64,000 nucleotides of DNA from positions 558,001 through 622,000 of the forward strand of contig NZ_PVYX01000002.1 of assembly GCF_003001695.1 (NCBI RefSeq), written 5' to 3'. Numbering within the stretch: position 1 is the stretch's first letter; every line of letters begins with the position of its first letter. Of this stretch, positions 36,009-44,646 are shown piece by piece. This DNA comes from Flagellimonas meridianipacifica. Lineage in GTDB: Bacteria; Bacteroidota; Bacteroidia; Flavobacteriales; Flavobacteriaceae. Made by a program: the position numbers and the translations under genes. The notes under the pieces are model-generated. The model was not told where the DNA came from. It saw nothing but the letters and a program-made list of their open reading frames with translations, and made no database searches.

Positions 36009-36848
36009 TTATGAATGTACAGGCGGTCCATTATGGGTGTAGTCCTTATTTCTTTTTGATAGAAAAATTGTCAAAATGATTATAAGGGATACCTGAATTG
36101 ATAGCAATATTGGATTACTGAAAACATCTGCTCCAAGAAATCCGTGTGTAAAGTTCATACCACCGTGCAGTAGAATCGCTAATAGCACGCTTCCTCTGGT
36201 ACGATTGTATAACCAAGAGAATGTTACGCCCATAGCGGTCATCAAAGGGATATAGGCCCACAGTGGCATTGAGCCTACAGCTTTTGGCAAAAAAATGAAC
36301 AAAGGCAAGTGCCACATACTCCATAAAAAACCAAGTATTAGACCAGATATGTTCGGAGAATACTTTTTTTGTAGCAAACCTTGTGCATAACCTCTCCAAC
36401 CCAATTCTTCGGCAATTGGACCACCCAACAATGTGTTGATCAAATAAAAGATAGGGAGCAATAACAAAGCTAGCCCAAAGTTTTCTTTTGTTAAGCCCAT
36501 TCCTTTCAAGATTATCCCAATCTCGGGTAATTGACCTCCAAAAACACCATAAATGCTTACGGAAAGTAAACCGATAAGAAGAATTCCAAAAACAGAAAAC
36601 AAGTAGTATTTAGGATGGACTCTCCAAATGAACAATTTTTTGAGCAGATTTTTAATCCCGGCTTTTCCTGTATTTAACCATGTCAAAAAGACCGCAGCAA
36701 TGGACGGTCCCCATGCACCGGGAAGAACCCAAAATTCATTTATTTCTTCATTGAAATATAAAGGGCTCCAAAGTAACCATGAAATAGTAAATGTTAGAAC
36801 AAAGTATAAGAAAACATTGGGCCTATTGTTGTTTTTGGTTTTGTTCAT
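36009..36848 (-). CDS. CPBP family intramembrane glutamic protease
   Basis: 279 residues, about seven to eight membrane helices. The CPBP (Abi/Rce1-like) motifs are present: AEELGWRGYAQGLL carries the EExxxR motif, LWSMWHLPLF the FxxxH type motif, and YNRTRGSVLLAILLHGGMN the third. Rce1-type enzymes cut within membranes; bacterial members are linked to CAAX-like processing and bacteriocin immunity. No bacteriocin gene lies beside it. It follows the deacylase gene start by a 105-nt gap on the same strand. Confidence 0.88.
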   Translation of the reverse strand: MNKTKNNNRPNVFLYFVLTFTISWLLWSPLYFNEEINEFWVLPGAWGPSIAAVFLTWLNTGKAGIKNLLKKLFIWRVHPKYYLFSVFGILLIGLLSVSIYGVFGGQLPEIGIILKGMGLTKENFGLALLLLPIFYLINTLLGGPIAEELGWRGYAQGLLQKKYSPNISGLILGFLWSMWHLPLFIFLPKAVGSMPLWAYIPLMTAMGVTFSWLYNRTRGSVLLAILLHGGMNFTHGFLGADVFSNPILLSIQVSLIIILTIFLSKRNKDYTHNGPPVHS

Positions 36849-36984
36849 TTTTTGGTTAGTTCAGATTATTTGTTGCATAAATTTTTTTGTGAATCAACTA
36901 CACTTCCTTTTCTCAGTTTACAATTCACCTTATCATATGCATCTAAATATTGTTTTTGTTTTGTGGCGTACTGGTGAACTGTAA

Positions 36985-38031
36985 TCAAAAACGTCTCAAT
37001 ATCTCTCCGCCAGGTTCGTTTAAAAATACTTTGATGGCTTTCATGGCCAATCCTCTACCGTTATCTCCATTGGTCATAACTACGAGTCCTGTCTTTGATT
37101 TGGGCAAAAGAACAACCAATGAATTCACTCCTTGGTCGCTGCCTGCATTAAATAGGGCATACTCTTCATTGGGTAGGTTCTGAAACACTATCCATCCCAA
37201 TCCAAAATCTATACCTTCGCGAACTTCAGAGTGCGGCTGGCCCATTTCTTCAAAAAGTGTGTTCTTCAGATAAGAGTTATTGAGCAAAGCGGCAGAGAGT
37301 TTACCAAAGTCCGATAAAGTGGTCAAGAGATTGTCTGCTGCATTGGCTTCGTATGTTTTTTGATACTCATAAGCCTTACCCTCCTTGTCGTGAGAACCCG
37401 CAAAATCAAAACTTTCCATTTTTTTATTCCAGACAAAAGCACTGTTTTCCATTCCAATGGGTTTGAAAAGCAATGAATCTGACAGCTTTTCCAATGGGGT
37501 ATCAAATTTATGTTCCAAGGCATTTCTCAAGTATTCGAACCCTTCTCCGGAATATTGGACTTTTTCACCCGGTTCAAAATCAAAGGAAAGTTTTTTGTCC
37601 TCATACATATATCTCCAGTTCTTGAAGCCACTTCTATGACTCAGAACAATTCTCGAAGTTAGCTTTTGGTGCCTGCTATCTTCCTGTACATCTGGATCTA
37701 TCCAATATTTATATAAAGGTTCGTCCAAATCCAAATTGCCATTTTCCACAAGTTTCAGAGCTGTAAGTGTAGTTATGGTTTTGGTAAGGGAGGCTACATC
37801 AAATAGCGTTGAGTTGGTGATTTTGTTTCCATTTCCATCAATCCCCTTCACAATAGTTTTGGCAACATTGCCATTTTCAATTTTTAAGATTGCAATACCA
37901 GGAACATTGGTTTCGCCAAGCCAATTACTTACCTGTTGCTCTTCTGTTGTGTTATCAATAGTTTGGGAATCTTGGGCTTTTACACTGATAAAAAGTAATA
38001 CGAGTAAGCTCGAAAAGTAAATTGATTTCAT
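36985..38031 (-). CDS. Serine hydrolase, beta-lactamase class C / AmpH-like family
   Basis: 348 residues with signal peptide (MKSIYFSSLLVLLFISVKAQ). The active-site serine is in DVASLTKTITTL (SxxK), the YxN equivalent is YSGEGFEY, and the third box is around GSDQGVNSL. Such enzymes include penicillin-binding proteins, esterases and D-peptidases; the exact substrate is not evident. It stands alone between the CPBP protease gene and the DUF6463-like gene. Confidence 0.85.
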   Translation of the reverse strand: MKSIYFSSLLVLLFISVKAQDSQTIDNTTEEQQVSNWLGETNVPGIAILKIENGNVAKTIVKGIDGNGNKITNSTLFDVASLTKTITTLTALKLVENGNLDLDEPLYKYWIDPDVQEDSRHQKLTSRIVLSHRSGFKNWRYMYEDKKLSFDFEPGEKVQYSGEGFEYLRNALEHKFDTPLEKLSDSLLFKPIGMENSAFVWNKKMESFDFAGSHDKEGKAYEYQKTYEANAADNLLTTLSDFGKLSAALLNNSYLKNTLFEEMGQPHSEVREGIDFGLGWIVFQNLPNEEYALFNAGSDQGVNSLVVLLPKSKTGLVVMTNGDNGRGLAMKAIKVFLNEPGGEILRRF

Positions 38032-38147
38032 TTGATTGATGCATTTAGAGTTTTCCCTATCTGTTCAATAGGTTTGTTTGATGACGAAATAGGAGTGGAA
38101 TTGTTACACTATATACAGAAGCTAAATCCTATGGGTCATTCTTAGCT

Positions 38148-38558
38148 CTAAACGCTTACCTTGCTGTTGCGATTTCTTTGAATCAACATGTAAACTGCAT
38201 GCGGTAGCATCAAAAAGGTCATTCCTGAAAAAGGAATCATAAAAACTCCAACCAGTACAATAATCAAATAGGCCCAAATGAAGTTTTTTGGGATTTGACC
38301 ACTGGTTTTTTCCACGTAGTTAACAAGGATTCCAAGTGGAATGAGCAACAGGCCATAATAGAAGAACCAAAAGGCAGCAAAATTCTCATAGTTCATTTCT
38401 CCGTTAAGTAAAGGGAATTCCAACAGTCCCTCACTTATTTTGAAAAAGAATTTATCGGCAAATACTGCAAATTGTTTTCCAAATGCAAATGGAGAAATTC
38501 CTAAAAGCGGATGAATGATTCCAAAAAAAATTAAAATCTTTCCATTCGTGATTTTCAT
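38148..38558 (-). CDS. Small membrane protein, DUF6463-like
   Basis: 136 residues with four hydrophobic segments, beginning NGKILIFFGIIHPLLGISPF, the pattern of the DUF6463 family of four-helix membrane proteins. Its ATG overlaps the GNAT stop codon by 4 nt (ATGA), so both are made from one transcript. Function unknown. Confidence 0.7.
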   Translation of the reverse strand: MKITNGKILIFFGIIHPLLGISPFAFGKQFAVFADKFFFKISEGLLEFPLLNGEMNYENFAAFWFFYYGLLLIPLGILVNYVEKTSGQIPKNFIWAYLIIVLVGVFMIPFSGMTFLMLPHAVYMLIQRNRNSKVSV

Positions 38559-39094
38559 GATTTGTCCTTTTTGTTTGATATGTTTTTATTTTCTTTCCCT
38601 AAGCTTTTCAAACTATAATACGATAATAGATTTTCACCTTTTTGGAAATCACCTTGATACCGTAATCCAAGTTTTTGTAATAAGTTGATTGACCTTTTAT
38701 TTTTAGGTAGGGTTATGGCGATTATGTTCTCATGCTTTCCAAGTTCTTTAACTCTTTCCAGATAGCATTTGCTTGCTTCAAGGGTATATCCTTTTTTCTC
38801 AAACTTGGGCAATAAGGCAAATCCAATATCTGGAAACATTTCTTCTTCCCGTTTTAGAAATGTTACCACCCCGATGGCCTTTCTGGATTCTTTAAGCTCA
38901 AATACGTTGTAGTAATAACTATCGTTGTTCAGGATTTCTTGTATGTAATTCTCAGCATCTCTTGTATTGGAAACATTTCTATCCCCAATAAATTTTAACC
39001 AACCTTCCGAATTGACCAATTCGAAAATAAATTCAGCATCTTTCAAATGTATAGGTCTAATTCTCAATCTTTCGGTTGCAAGATTCGTATACAT
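38555..39094 (-). CDS. GNAT family N-acetyltransferase (RimJ/RimL type)
   Basis: 179 residues. The start LATERLRIRPIHLKDAEFIF is typical of the RimJ/RimL-like branch, KAIGVVTFLKRE and FALLPKFEKKGYTLEASK form the acetyl-CoA core (though the usual Q/RxxGxG/A loop is altered to FEKKGYT), and INLLQKLGLRYQGDFQKGE follows. Probably acetylates an amine on a small molecule or protein N-terminus. Coupled to the DUF6463-like gene. Confidence 0.85.
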   Translation of the reverse strand: MYTNLATERLRIRPIHLKDAEFIFELVNSEGWLKFIGDRNVSNTRDAENYIQEILNNDSYYYNVFELKESRKAIGVVTFLKREEEMFPDIGFALLPKFEKKGYTLEASKCYLERVKELGKHENIIAITLPKNKRSINLLQKLGLRYQGDFQKGENLLSYYSLKSLGKENKNISNKKDKS

Positions 39095-39180
39095 ATTGAT
39101 TTATGTTCTGGAGGTTGTTGGGTAAAATCTAATAACTTGATTTAAATAGCTTTCCGTTAGAGGTTTACTAAGCTATCAAT

Positions 39181-39876
39181 TTACCATTCAATTATTCTTT
39201 TATCTCTAAGGAATTTTCCTGTGGGACCATTGCTGTCCAGTAAGGATGCCCAAATTATGGTTTCTGCGCCCTTTTCAGGACTCCTAGTTGCCCCACTGCC
39301 GCCCATATCCGTTCGTACCCAACCAGGGCATACAGAGTTCACCAAAATTCCCTGAGACCTAAGCGAGTTTGCAAATTGAAGCGTAATGCCATTTAAGCCT
39401 AGTTTTGAAAGGCTGTAACCTGGGGTGTTTCCGGTTTGGCTTGATAAACTTCCACTTCCACTACTGACATTGACAATTCGGGCGGCTTGACTTTTTTTCA
39501 ATATTGGCAATAGTATTTGGATAGTCTGCCAAGGCCCAATCGTATTTGTTTCCAATGTTTTACGGACTTCGTCTAAATCGGCATTTTGAACATTTTGCCA
39601 AGTATCGTAGTTGATACCTGCGTTATTTATCAAAATATCGAGTTTTCCGTATTTTGTTTTTATAAAATCAAACACACTTTTAATACTTGAAACGTCGGTT
39701 ACATCGAGTTGATGATAGATTACATCACCAAAAGTAGAAAGACGCTCAACCGCTACCTTACCATCCTTTTCTTTCCTACTAGTTACAATGACAGTTATTC
39801 CTTCTTTTAAAAGGCCTTCTGCAACAGCAAAACCGATGCCTCTATTGGCACCGGTTACAAGAGCTATTTTGTTCAT
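39181..39876 (-). CDS. SDR family NAD(P)-dependent oxidoreductase
   Basis: 231 residues, classical short-chain dehydrogenase. Cofactor motif TGANRGIGFAVAEGL at the start, DILINNAGINYDTWQ with the NNAG motif, catalytic Ser in VNVSSGSGS, and catalytic YSLSK (Tyr and Lys). It is closest in style to plant-like carbonyl reductase-type SDRs of bacteria. It follows the next SDR gene by 9 nt; both lie downstream of the hydrolase and form a three-gene operon. Confidence 0.9.
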   Translation of the reverse strand: MNKIALVTGANRGIGFAVAEGLLKEGITVIVTSRKEKDGKVAVERLSTFGDVIYHQLDVTDVSSIKSVFDFIKTKYGKLDILINNAGINYDTWQNVQNADLDEVRKTLETNTIGPWQTIQILLPILKKSQAARIVNVSSGSGSLSSQTGNTPGYSLSKLGLNGITLQFANSLRSQGILVNSVCPGWVRTDMGGSGATRSPEKGAETIIWASLLDSNGPTGKFLRDKRIIEW

Positions 39877-39885
39877 TTTTAGGAT

Positions 39886-40731
39886 TTAACTATTATACGA
39901 AGTATTAAGTGCGGTTTCTTTCCAACTATCCAAATCACTCAGAAGTTGTTCGGCATGAACTTTTATGGCTTCGACCGCATCAGCACCCAATTGTAGACGC
40001 AAGGGAGTGTTTTCCACCTGTAATGCTTGGTCAATGGCCTGTGCCGCTTTCAGTGGGTCACCCTCTTGTGTGCCATCCATTCCTTTCGCAAAATCTCGAG
40101 TACCTCCTACAATCTCGTCGTAGGCTTCAATTTTTGGCATGTGCTTTAAGGCACTTCCTGCAAATTCGGTTCGGAAAGCTCCAGGTTCCACTATCATTGT
40201 TTTTATGCCAAAGGGCGCTACTTCTTGGGCCAATGCTTCGGATGCTCCCTCCAATGCAAATTTGGAAGCTGAATAGGCACTGAAACCACCAAAACTCATA
40301 TTACCGCCCATGCTGCTCATGTTGACAATGGCACCACTACCTTGCTTTCTAAGATGGGGTAGCACTTCTTGGGTTACTGAAACGGCTCCGAAGAAATTGG
40401 TTTCCATCTGATTTCGGAATTCTTCCTCAGGGGTTTCCTCCAATGCTCCAACGATGCCGTAACCTGCATTGTTGATAAGAACATCAACATGGCCAAAAGC
40501 GTCTATTGCTTCTTTAACTCCTTGTTTTACTTGTTGGCGATTGGTAACGTCCATTGAGATTGCCTTGATTTGGTCCGGCGCGGTCGCTGCCAATTCATCC
40601 AGTTTTTCTTTTCTACGTGCTGTAGCTACTACTTTATAGCCTTTGGAGGTGGCATATTCTGCCATTGCTTTACCAAAACCAGATGAGGCCCCAGTGATAA
40701 ACCATACTTTGTTGTTATCTGTATTTTCCAT
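39886..40731 (-). CDS. SDR family oxidoreductase (second)
   Basis: 281 residues, classical SDR with VWFITGASSGFGKAMAEYAT for NAD(P), NNAGYGIVGALEETPEE and catalytic FSAYSASKFALEGASEAL. The MxxFGK variant of the glycine motif and the long C-terminus (about 80 residues after the core) suit the retinol dehydrogenase-like group often used with AraC-regulated operons. 25 nt separate it from the hydrolase gene upstream. Substrate unknown. Confidence 0.9.
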   Translation of the reverse strand: MENTDNNKVWFITGASSGFGKAMAEYATSKGYKVVATARRKEKLDELAATAPDQIKAISMDVTNRQQVKQGVKEAIDAFGHVDVLINNAGYGIVGALEETPEEEFRNQMETNFFGAVSVTQEVLPHLRKQGSGAIVNMSSMGGNMSFGGFSAYSASKFALEGASEALAQEVAPFGIKTMIVEPGAFRTEFAGSALKHMPKIEAYDEIVGGTRDFAKGMDGTQEGDPLKAAQAIDQALQVENTPLRLQLGADAVEAIKVHAEQLLSDLDSWKETALNTSYNS

Positions 40732-40756
40732 TTTCTAATATTTTGATGATTAATTT

Positions 40757-41731
40757 TCAATTCAGGTTCTTTGAAAAGAAGGCACTTACTTCTTCTACTG
40801 CTAGATTGACTTGTTTTGGCTGGTCATAGTAATCAAAGTGATATCCATCTCCCCAGATAAGCTCTTTTTCACCTTGAAGGTCGTTGTAAAACTTCTTGAC
40901 ATTGTCTGGTAATGCAGAACCATCTGAATGTACCATCATGAAAGGTGTCTTAATCTCTTTTGCCTTGCTCATGGGGTCAAAATCCAACCAAGGTCCCCAG
41001 CTCATTACCGACAATTCATTTTTCCACTCCTTCACGCCACCGCCTCTTGTAGTGTCCATATAGTATTCCATAGGTCCTACGTGAGAAGCAGTTTTATCTT
41101 CGTTGTGATATGCTAAGATAATATCGTTTTCCCCAGTGTTGGCGAACTTCTTTTTTGCCTCTAACCCAACCTCACGCAATTTCTGTATAGTATCTTCACT
41201 GCCATAGAGCATAGGTAAAACACTTTCATCTGGAAGCCAAGCTGCCACAGTGCCCACGGCTTTTATTCTGTCATCCTCGGCGGCGAGATAAGCTACATTG
41301 CCTGCTGATGTACAAACACCCAGGGCCCCGACATTTTCCACATAAGACAGCGATAGGAGATAGGTAGTGGCTGCTTGCAAATCCTTAAGTTTTAACTCCG
41401 GGTCCTCAAACTGACGAGGTTGTCCTTCGCTTTCTCCATAATTACGATAGTCGAATGCCAAGGTTACAAAGCCTTTTTCAGCTAGTCTTTGCGCATAGGT
41501 ACCAGCCATTTGCTCCTTTACAGAAGTTAATGATCCCCCTGTGATTATTGCTGGATACTTTTTTGAAGAATCAAAATTTGCAGGTTTGTATAGATGACCT
41601 GATAAAACTAAACCATCTGCGTTGAAAGTTACTTTTTCCATTTGAATTGTTTTTTTAGAGTTATCATTTGGTTTTGCATTGGCAAAAGCGAAAACCGATA
41701 GAACAGTGATTAAAAAGAGTTTTGTATTCAT
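40757..41731 (-). CDS. Exported alpha/beta hydrolase, likely Cys nucleophile
   Basis: 324 residues with a signal peptide (MNTKLFLITVLSVFAFANAK). The alpha/beta hydrolase core has VTLAFDYRNYGESEG for the oxyanion region, and DGYHFDYYDQP near the end with the catalytic His. The nucleophile elbow reads GVCTSAGN, where the middle residue is Cys, as in dienelactone hydrolase-like enzymes rather than the common GxSxG. It is first in an operon with two SDR genes. Its promoter carries the repeats at 41783-41824, next to the AraC gene. Confidence 0.85.
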   Translation of the reverse strand: MNTKLFLITVLSVFAFANAKPNDNSKKTIQMEKVTFNADGLVLSGHLYKPANFDSSKKYPAIITGGSLTSVKEQMAGTYAQRLAEKGFVTLAFDYRNYGESEGQPRQFEDPELKLKDLQAATTYLLSLSYVENVGALGVCTSAGNVAYLAAEDDRIKAVGTVAAWLPDESVLPMLYGSEDTIQKLREVGLEAKKKFANTGENDIILAYHNEDKTASHVGPMEYYMDTTRGGGVKEWKNELSVMSWGPWLDFDPMSKAKEIKTPFMMVHSDGSALPDNVKKFYNDLQGEKELIWGDGYHFDYYDQPKQVNLAVEEVSAFFSKNLN

Positions 41732-41759
41732 AACAATTAGTTTTTAAAAGATTATGATA

Positions 41760-41767
41760 CAAAAGTA
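41760..41767 (-). promoter_or_regulatory. Promoter -7 element of the hydrolase-SDR-SDR operon
   Basis: Minus-strand TACTTTTG matches TAnnTTTG and lies 29 bp before the ATG at 41731. The -33 position has no TTG and falls at the edge of the tandem repeats, as expected when an activator replaces that contact. Confidence 0.6.
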
Positions 41768-41782
41768 TGGGCCGGATAGGGG

Positions 41783-41824
41783 GTGTGAACTACACAATTC
41801 AAAGTGTGAAGTATACAATTCAAA
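41783..41824. promoter_or_regulatory. Tandem 21-bp repeats, likely AraC-type operator
   Basis: Two head-to-tail copies (41783-41803 and 41804-41824) begin GTGTGAA and end ACAATTCAAA; they differ at only 2 of 21 positions. Direct repeats with a 21-bp period suit the two-helix DNA contact of AraC-type proteins. They adjoin the promoter of the hydrolase operon, and the araC-type gene ends 28 bp away. Confidence 0.6.
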
Positions 41825-41852
41825 TAATTGGCAAAAACTAGGGGTGTTTTTG

Positions 41853-42776
41853 CTATTTTCTGAAGGTTCCAGGGGTCATTCCAGTTTGTTTTTTGAAGAA
41901 TTTGGCAAAATGGTTGGGATAATTGTAGTAGAGCTCAAAGGCAATTTCCTTCACCGATTTATCCGTATTTACCAGTCTAGATTTGGCCAAACTCAAAATA
42001 TGTTTGTAGATGAGCTCAGAGGCAGAATGTGAAGTGATGCGTTTGCAAAGGGCGTTCAGGTGGTTAGGGTGAACAGATAACCTATCGGCGTAAAACTGAA
42101 CTTTATGTGGTTCGGCATTCTCAAAACTTTGCCCAGGATGAAAACTGGTTTCAATCTGATTTTTAAATCTGCTGACTAAAATGATATCACCATCCCGTTG
42201 TGTAAACTGAAGTTCACTTTCATTTATTTGTTTTTTAAACAGTCTGGCCGCTTTGTAGAGAAGGGCTTTGGTATGGTGGTAAATAATCTCTTTGTTAAAA
42301 TCAGCTCCACTATTGTACTCATTGAAGGCTTCTTTGAAAATACTCAAGAAGGTGGGTATGTCTTCTTTGGCAATGTCTAAAGGAATGGTGTTGTCCACAA
42401 GAAGGAAAGGAAATTCTTGTCCTATCTGCGCTGTGGGATTTTTTTCAATGTAAAAATCCTCGGTAAACATGATGTAGTACCCTTCCCAGTCCGGTAAAAT
42501 GTCCCAATATGTGATTTGATAAGGTGAATTGAAAAAAAGGGTGGCCTCCAGATTTTTGGTGGAATAATTACCTGTTTTCGTGTATCCGGAACCTTCAAGT
42601 TTTAATGCCAATGCATAAAACTCATGTTTGTGCAAAGACATTTTATGATGCACGGTTTTCATATTTTCCTGAAAACTACGAACGTCATAATCATGATGTC
42701 TGGGAGATGGTATGTTTATACCCTCACAGTATTCTTTTAATGTGGAAAAATGAATCAATTCAATTTTCTTTTTCAA
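41853..42776 (-). CDS. AraC family transcriptional regulator
   Basis: 307 residues. The N-terminal part (about 190 residues) is a cupin-like sensing domain (HKHEFYALALKLEGSG, then YYIMFTEDF), and the C-terminal 100 residues are the AraC helix-turn-helix pair (VHPNHLNALCKRIT, then KEIAFELYYNYPNHFAKFFKKQTG). The first codon appears to be TTG at 42776, giving MKKKIELIHFSTLKEYC; no ATG exists further upstream in frame because a TAG lies seven codons before. It sits directly upstream of the operon it probably controls. The inducer is not known. Confidence 0.88.
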   Translation of the reverse strand: MKKKIELIHFSTLKEYCEGINIPSPRHHDYDVRSFQENMKTVHHKMSLHKHEFYALALKLEGSGYTKTGNYSTKNLEATLFFNSPYQITYWDILPDWEGYYIMFTEDFYIEKNPTAQIGQEFPFLLVDNTIPLDIAKEDIPTFLSIFKEAFNEYNSGADFNKEIIYHHTKALLYKAARLFKKQINESELQFTQRDGDIILVSRFKNQIETSFHPGQSFENAEPHKVQFYADRLSVHPNHLNALCKRITSHSASELIYKHILSLAKSRLVNTDKSVKEIAFELYYNYPNHFAKFFKKQTGMTPGTFRK

Positions 42777-42780
42777 TGGG

Positions 42781-42821
42781 TCGCCAATCGTCTTCTAACC
42801 AGTTGAACGACAAATTGGCGA
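42781..42821. promoter_or_regulatory. Inverted repeat in the araC-type gene leader
   Basis: TCGCCAAT (42781-42788) is mirrored exactly by ATTGGCGA (42814-42821), 25 nt apart. It ends 4 nt before the TTG start of the AraC-type gene, so in the mRNA it would form a hairpin over the ribosome-binding region, or serve as a regulator site. Confidence 0.4.
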
Positions 42822-42909
42822 CTCTTTTTCGTATTACAAGATACTCCAAACCTCCCTGTTTTCCTTGTGATTTCTTATTGAGCTTGAAAATAGTAATCAA
42901 CAGATTATC

Positions 42910-44013
42910 TCATCTCGTTATCCTACGAAATATCCATTCCAAAGGACCAATTCTATTGTATTTTAACCAAACCCAAGCAAACAAGACACAGCTAAAGCTA
43001 AAAACCAAAGCGTACCCAACCGAAAAAAGTAACGGATATTTCCCAATCCTATCTGGATTTATCGATTCCACGATACCCATTCCCAAAATCACATGCGCAA
43101 CATAGAAGGTCAAGGCTAGTCGTCCGGTTTTGGCCAAAGCGATTGCTATTCTGTTGTTCGTGTTTGCTCCTGTTATCAGAATAGAGGCTGATATTATAGT
43201 AAAGGCAATGGCAATTCCATTGAGCATATAAATTGGCAATGGAGGCATAGGGCTCGTCCCAAATAACTCATTTATTTCTTTTGAGGTTTGTGGACTTATA
43301 TTGGATAATAGGTTTATTAGGAAGGTGGACGTGATTTGAATGACAACGAAGGCAAGAACAGAAAGAAGAAGTAGTTTTTTGACAAACTTCAGGTTTTGTA
43401 AATCTTGCTTGCCAAGCCAGTATCCAAAAACCATAAATGCAGACCACGGAATAACGGGATGAAAACCATTATAAATCAGGTTTCTGATGAATCCTCTGAT
43501 TGTCCAAAAATCATTATAGGTCAGGGAGTTGAAATCCCAACCCATTTCATAATCCCATATCATCATTAAAAAAGGATAAATGAATATGAGCCCAAAACCG
43601 AATAGCAGGATAAATTGTTCTGTTCTTTTTAGGAGCACAATTACCACTATCATATACATACCATAGAAATGTAAAATATCCGCAGGCCAAATGTTTAGGT
43701 AAGAGACTCCGATTAAAAAAAGAAGAATCGCCCTTTTCAATATCTTTTTTTTGATATTTCTCCATTCTTTTAAGTCCTTGCTCTTGTTGACTTTTTTAGT
43801 AATTAGTGCCATTCCAACTCCGGCCAAAAACACAAAAGTTGCAGCTGCTTTTCCATCCAAGATGTTTATGACCGTTATTATACCGCTAGAATCTTTTGCT
43901 CCGAAGACCATTTTGAAATTGACCACAATCATACCAAATAGGGCCAGTGCTCTAGCCACATCCAATCCTATTATTCTTGTGGATGGCTTTTTAAATGAAG
44001 TCATTTTGTTCAA
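42910..44013 (-). CDS. DUF418 / acyltransferase-like polytopic membrane protein
   Basis: 367 residues with about ten membrane helices. Start RIIGLDVARALALFGMIVVN and the end YNRIGPLEWIFRRIT are the family marks of DUF418; the helix pattern is like HGSNAT/acyltransferase-3 proteins, which move acetyl groups across the membrane, but activity is unproved for DUF418. The start overlaps the previous gene end by 4 nt; an alternative start at MTSF (44004) is possible. Confidence 0.85.
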   Translation of the reverse strand: MNKMTSFKKPSTRIIGLDVARALALFGMIVVNFKMVFGAKDSSGIITVINILDGKAAATFVFLAGVGMALITKKVNKSKDLKEWRNIKKKILKRAILLFLIGVSYLNIWPADILHFYGMYMIVVIVLLKRTEQFILLFGFGLIFIYPFLMMIWDYEMGWDFNSLTYNDFWTIRGFIRNLIYNGFHPVIPWSAFMVFGYWLGKQDLQNLKFVKKLLLLSVLAFVVIQITSTFLINLLSNISPQTSKEINELFGTSPMPPLPIYMLNGIAIAFTIISASILITGANTNNRIAIALAKTGRLALTFYVAHVILGMGIVESINPDRIGKYPLLFSVGYALVFSFSCVLFAWVWLKYNRIGPLEWIFRRITR

Positions 44014-44567
44014 AAGTTGAATCCTGCCTCAATCCCGAACCCTATGGAACTGCTAATCACATTTGAGTTGGAAAGTCTGCCTATTGCATTGAGGCCCAGG
44101 ACAAGTCCAAATTCAGGAAAGGGGATAAAAAGAAAACCGGTACTGGCCGTACCTCCAATCAGAAACCGCGTAGTTCTATCGCCGTTTTGACTTTCTATGG
44201 TTTCTACACCGGGAAAAGCACCTAATCCAAGATTGAAGTAGAACCCGCTGCCTAAATATTCATATCCATCAAAACCAAACCCTAGGGAATAGGTATCTAC
44301 CTCTTTTATATCTTTGTTTTCCAAAAAGTCTCCATCAATAGTGGTATTTCCGAAACTCAATGTTATCGGTATGACAAATTCTTCCGATTGCTTTTCAAAT
44401 TCCCTATACTGTATGGACCAACTTTGATAGTTTCTACTTGAAACACGTTCAAACGTTACCATATGAACCGTTGGTAGATTAAGTGAATCTGATGCTGTTT
44501 GCGCTACAGTGCTTAAGGGAAAAACAGATAAAGAGATAAATAATATACAGCTAGCAAGAAATCGCAT
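44010..44567 (-). CDS. Putative outer membrane beta-barrel protein
   Basis: 185 residues with signal peptide (ends TVAQTAS) and a C-terminal part of alternating hydrophobic and glycine-rich strands (YSLGFGFDGYEYLGSGFYF, then FLIGGTASTGFLFIPF), ending in Phe (EAGFNF), as in outer membrane barrels. No family recognised. It overlaps the DUF418 gene by 4 nt, so they share a transcript. Confidence 0.7.
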   Translation of the reverse strand: MRFLASCILFISLSVFPLSTVAQTASDSLNLPTVHMVTFERVSSRNYQSWSIQYREFEKQSEEFVIPITLSFGNTTIDGDFLENKDIKEVDTYSLGFGFDGYEYLGSGFYFNLGLGAFPGVETIESQNGDRTTRFLIGGTASTGFLFIPFPEFGLVLGLNAIGRLSNSNVISSSIGFGIEAGFNF

Positions 44568-44646
44568 GGTAGTATCTTTTATTGGATTAATTCTACGGCG
44601 AAGGACGCCAAATGAATCATCCCAAAATTTGACCTACATCAAAAAA

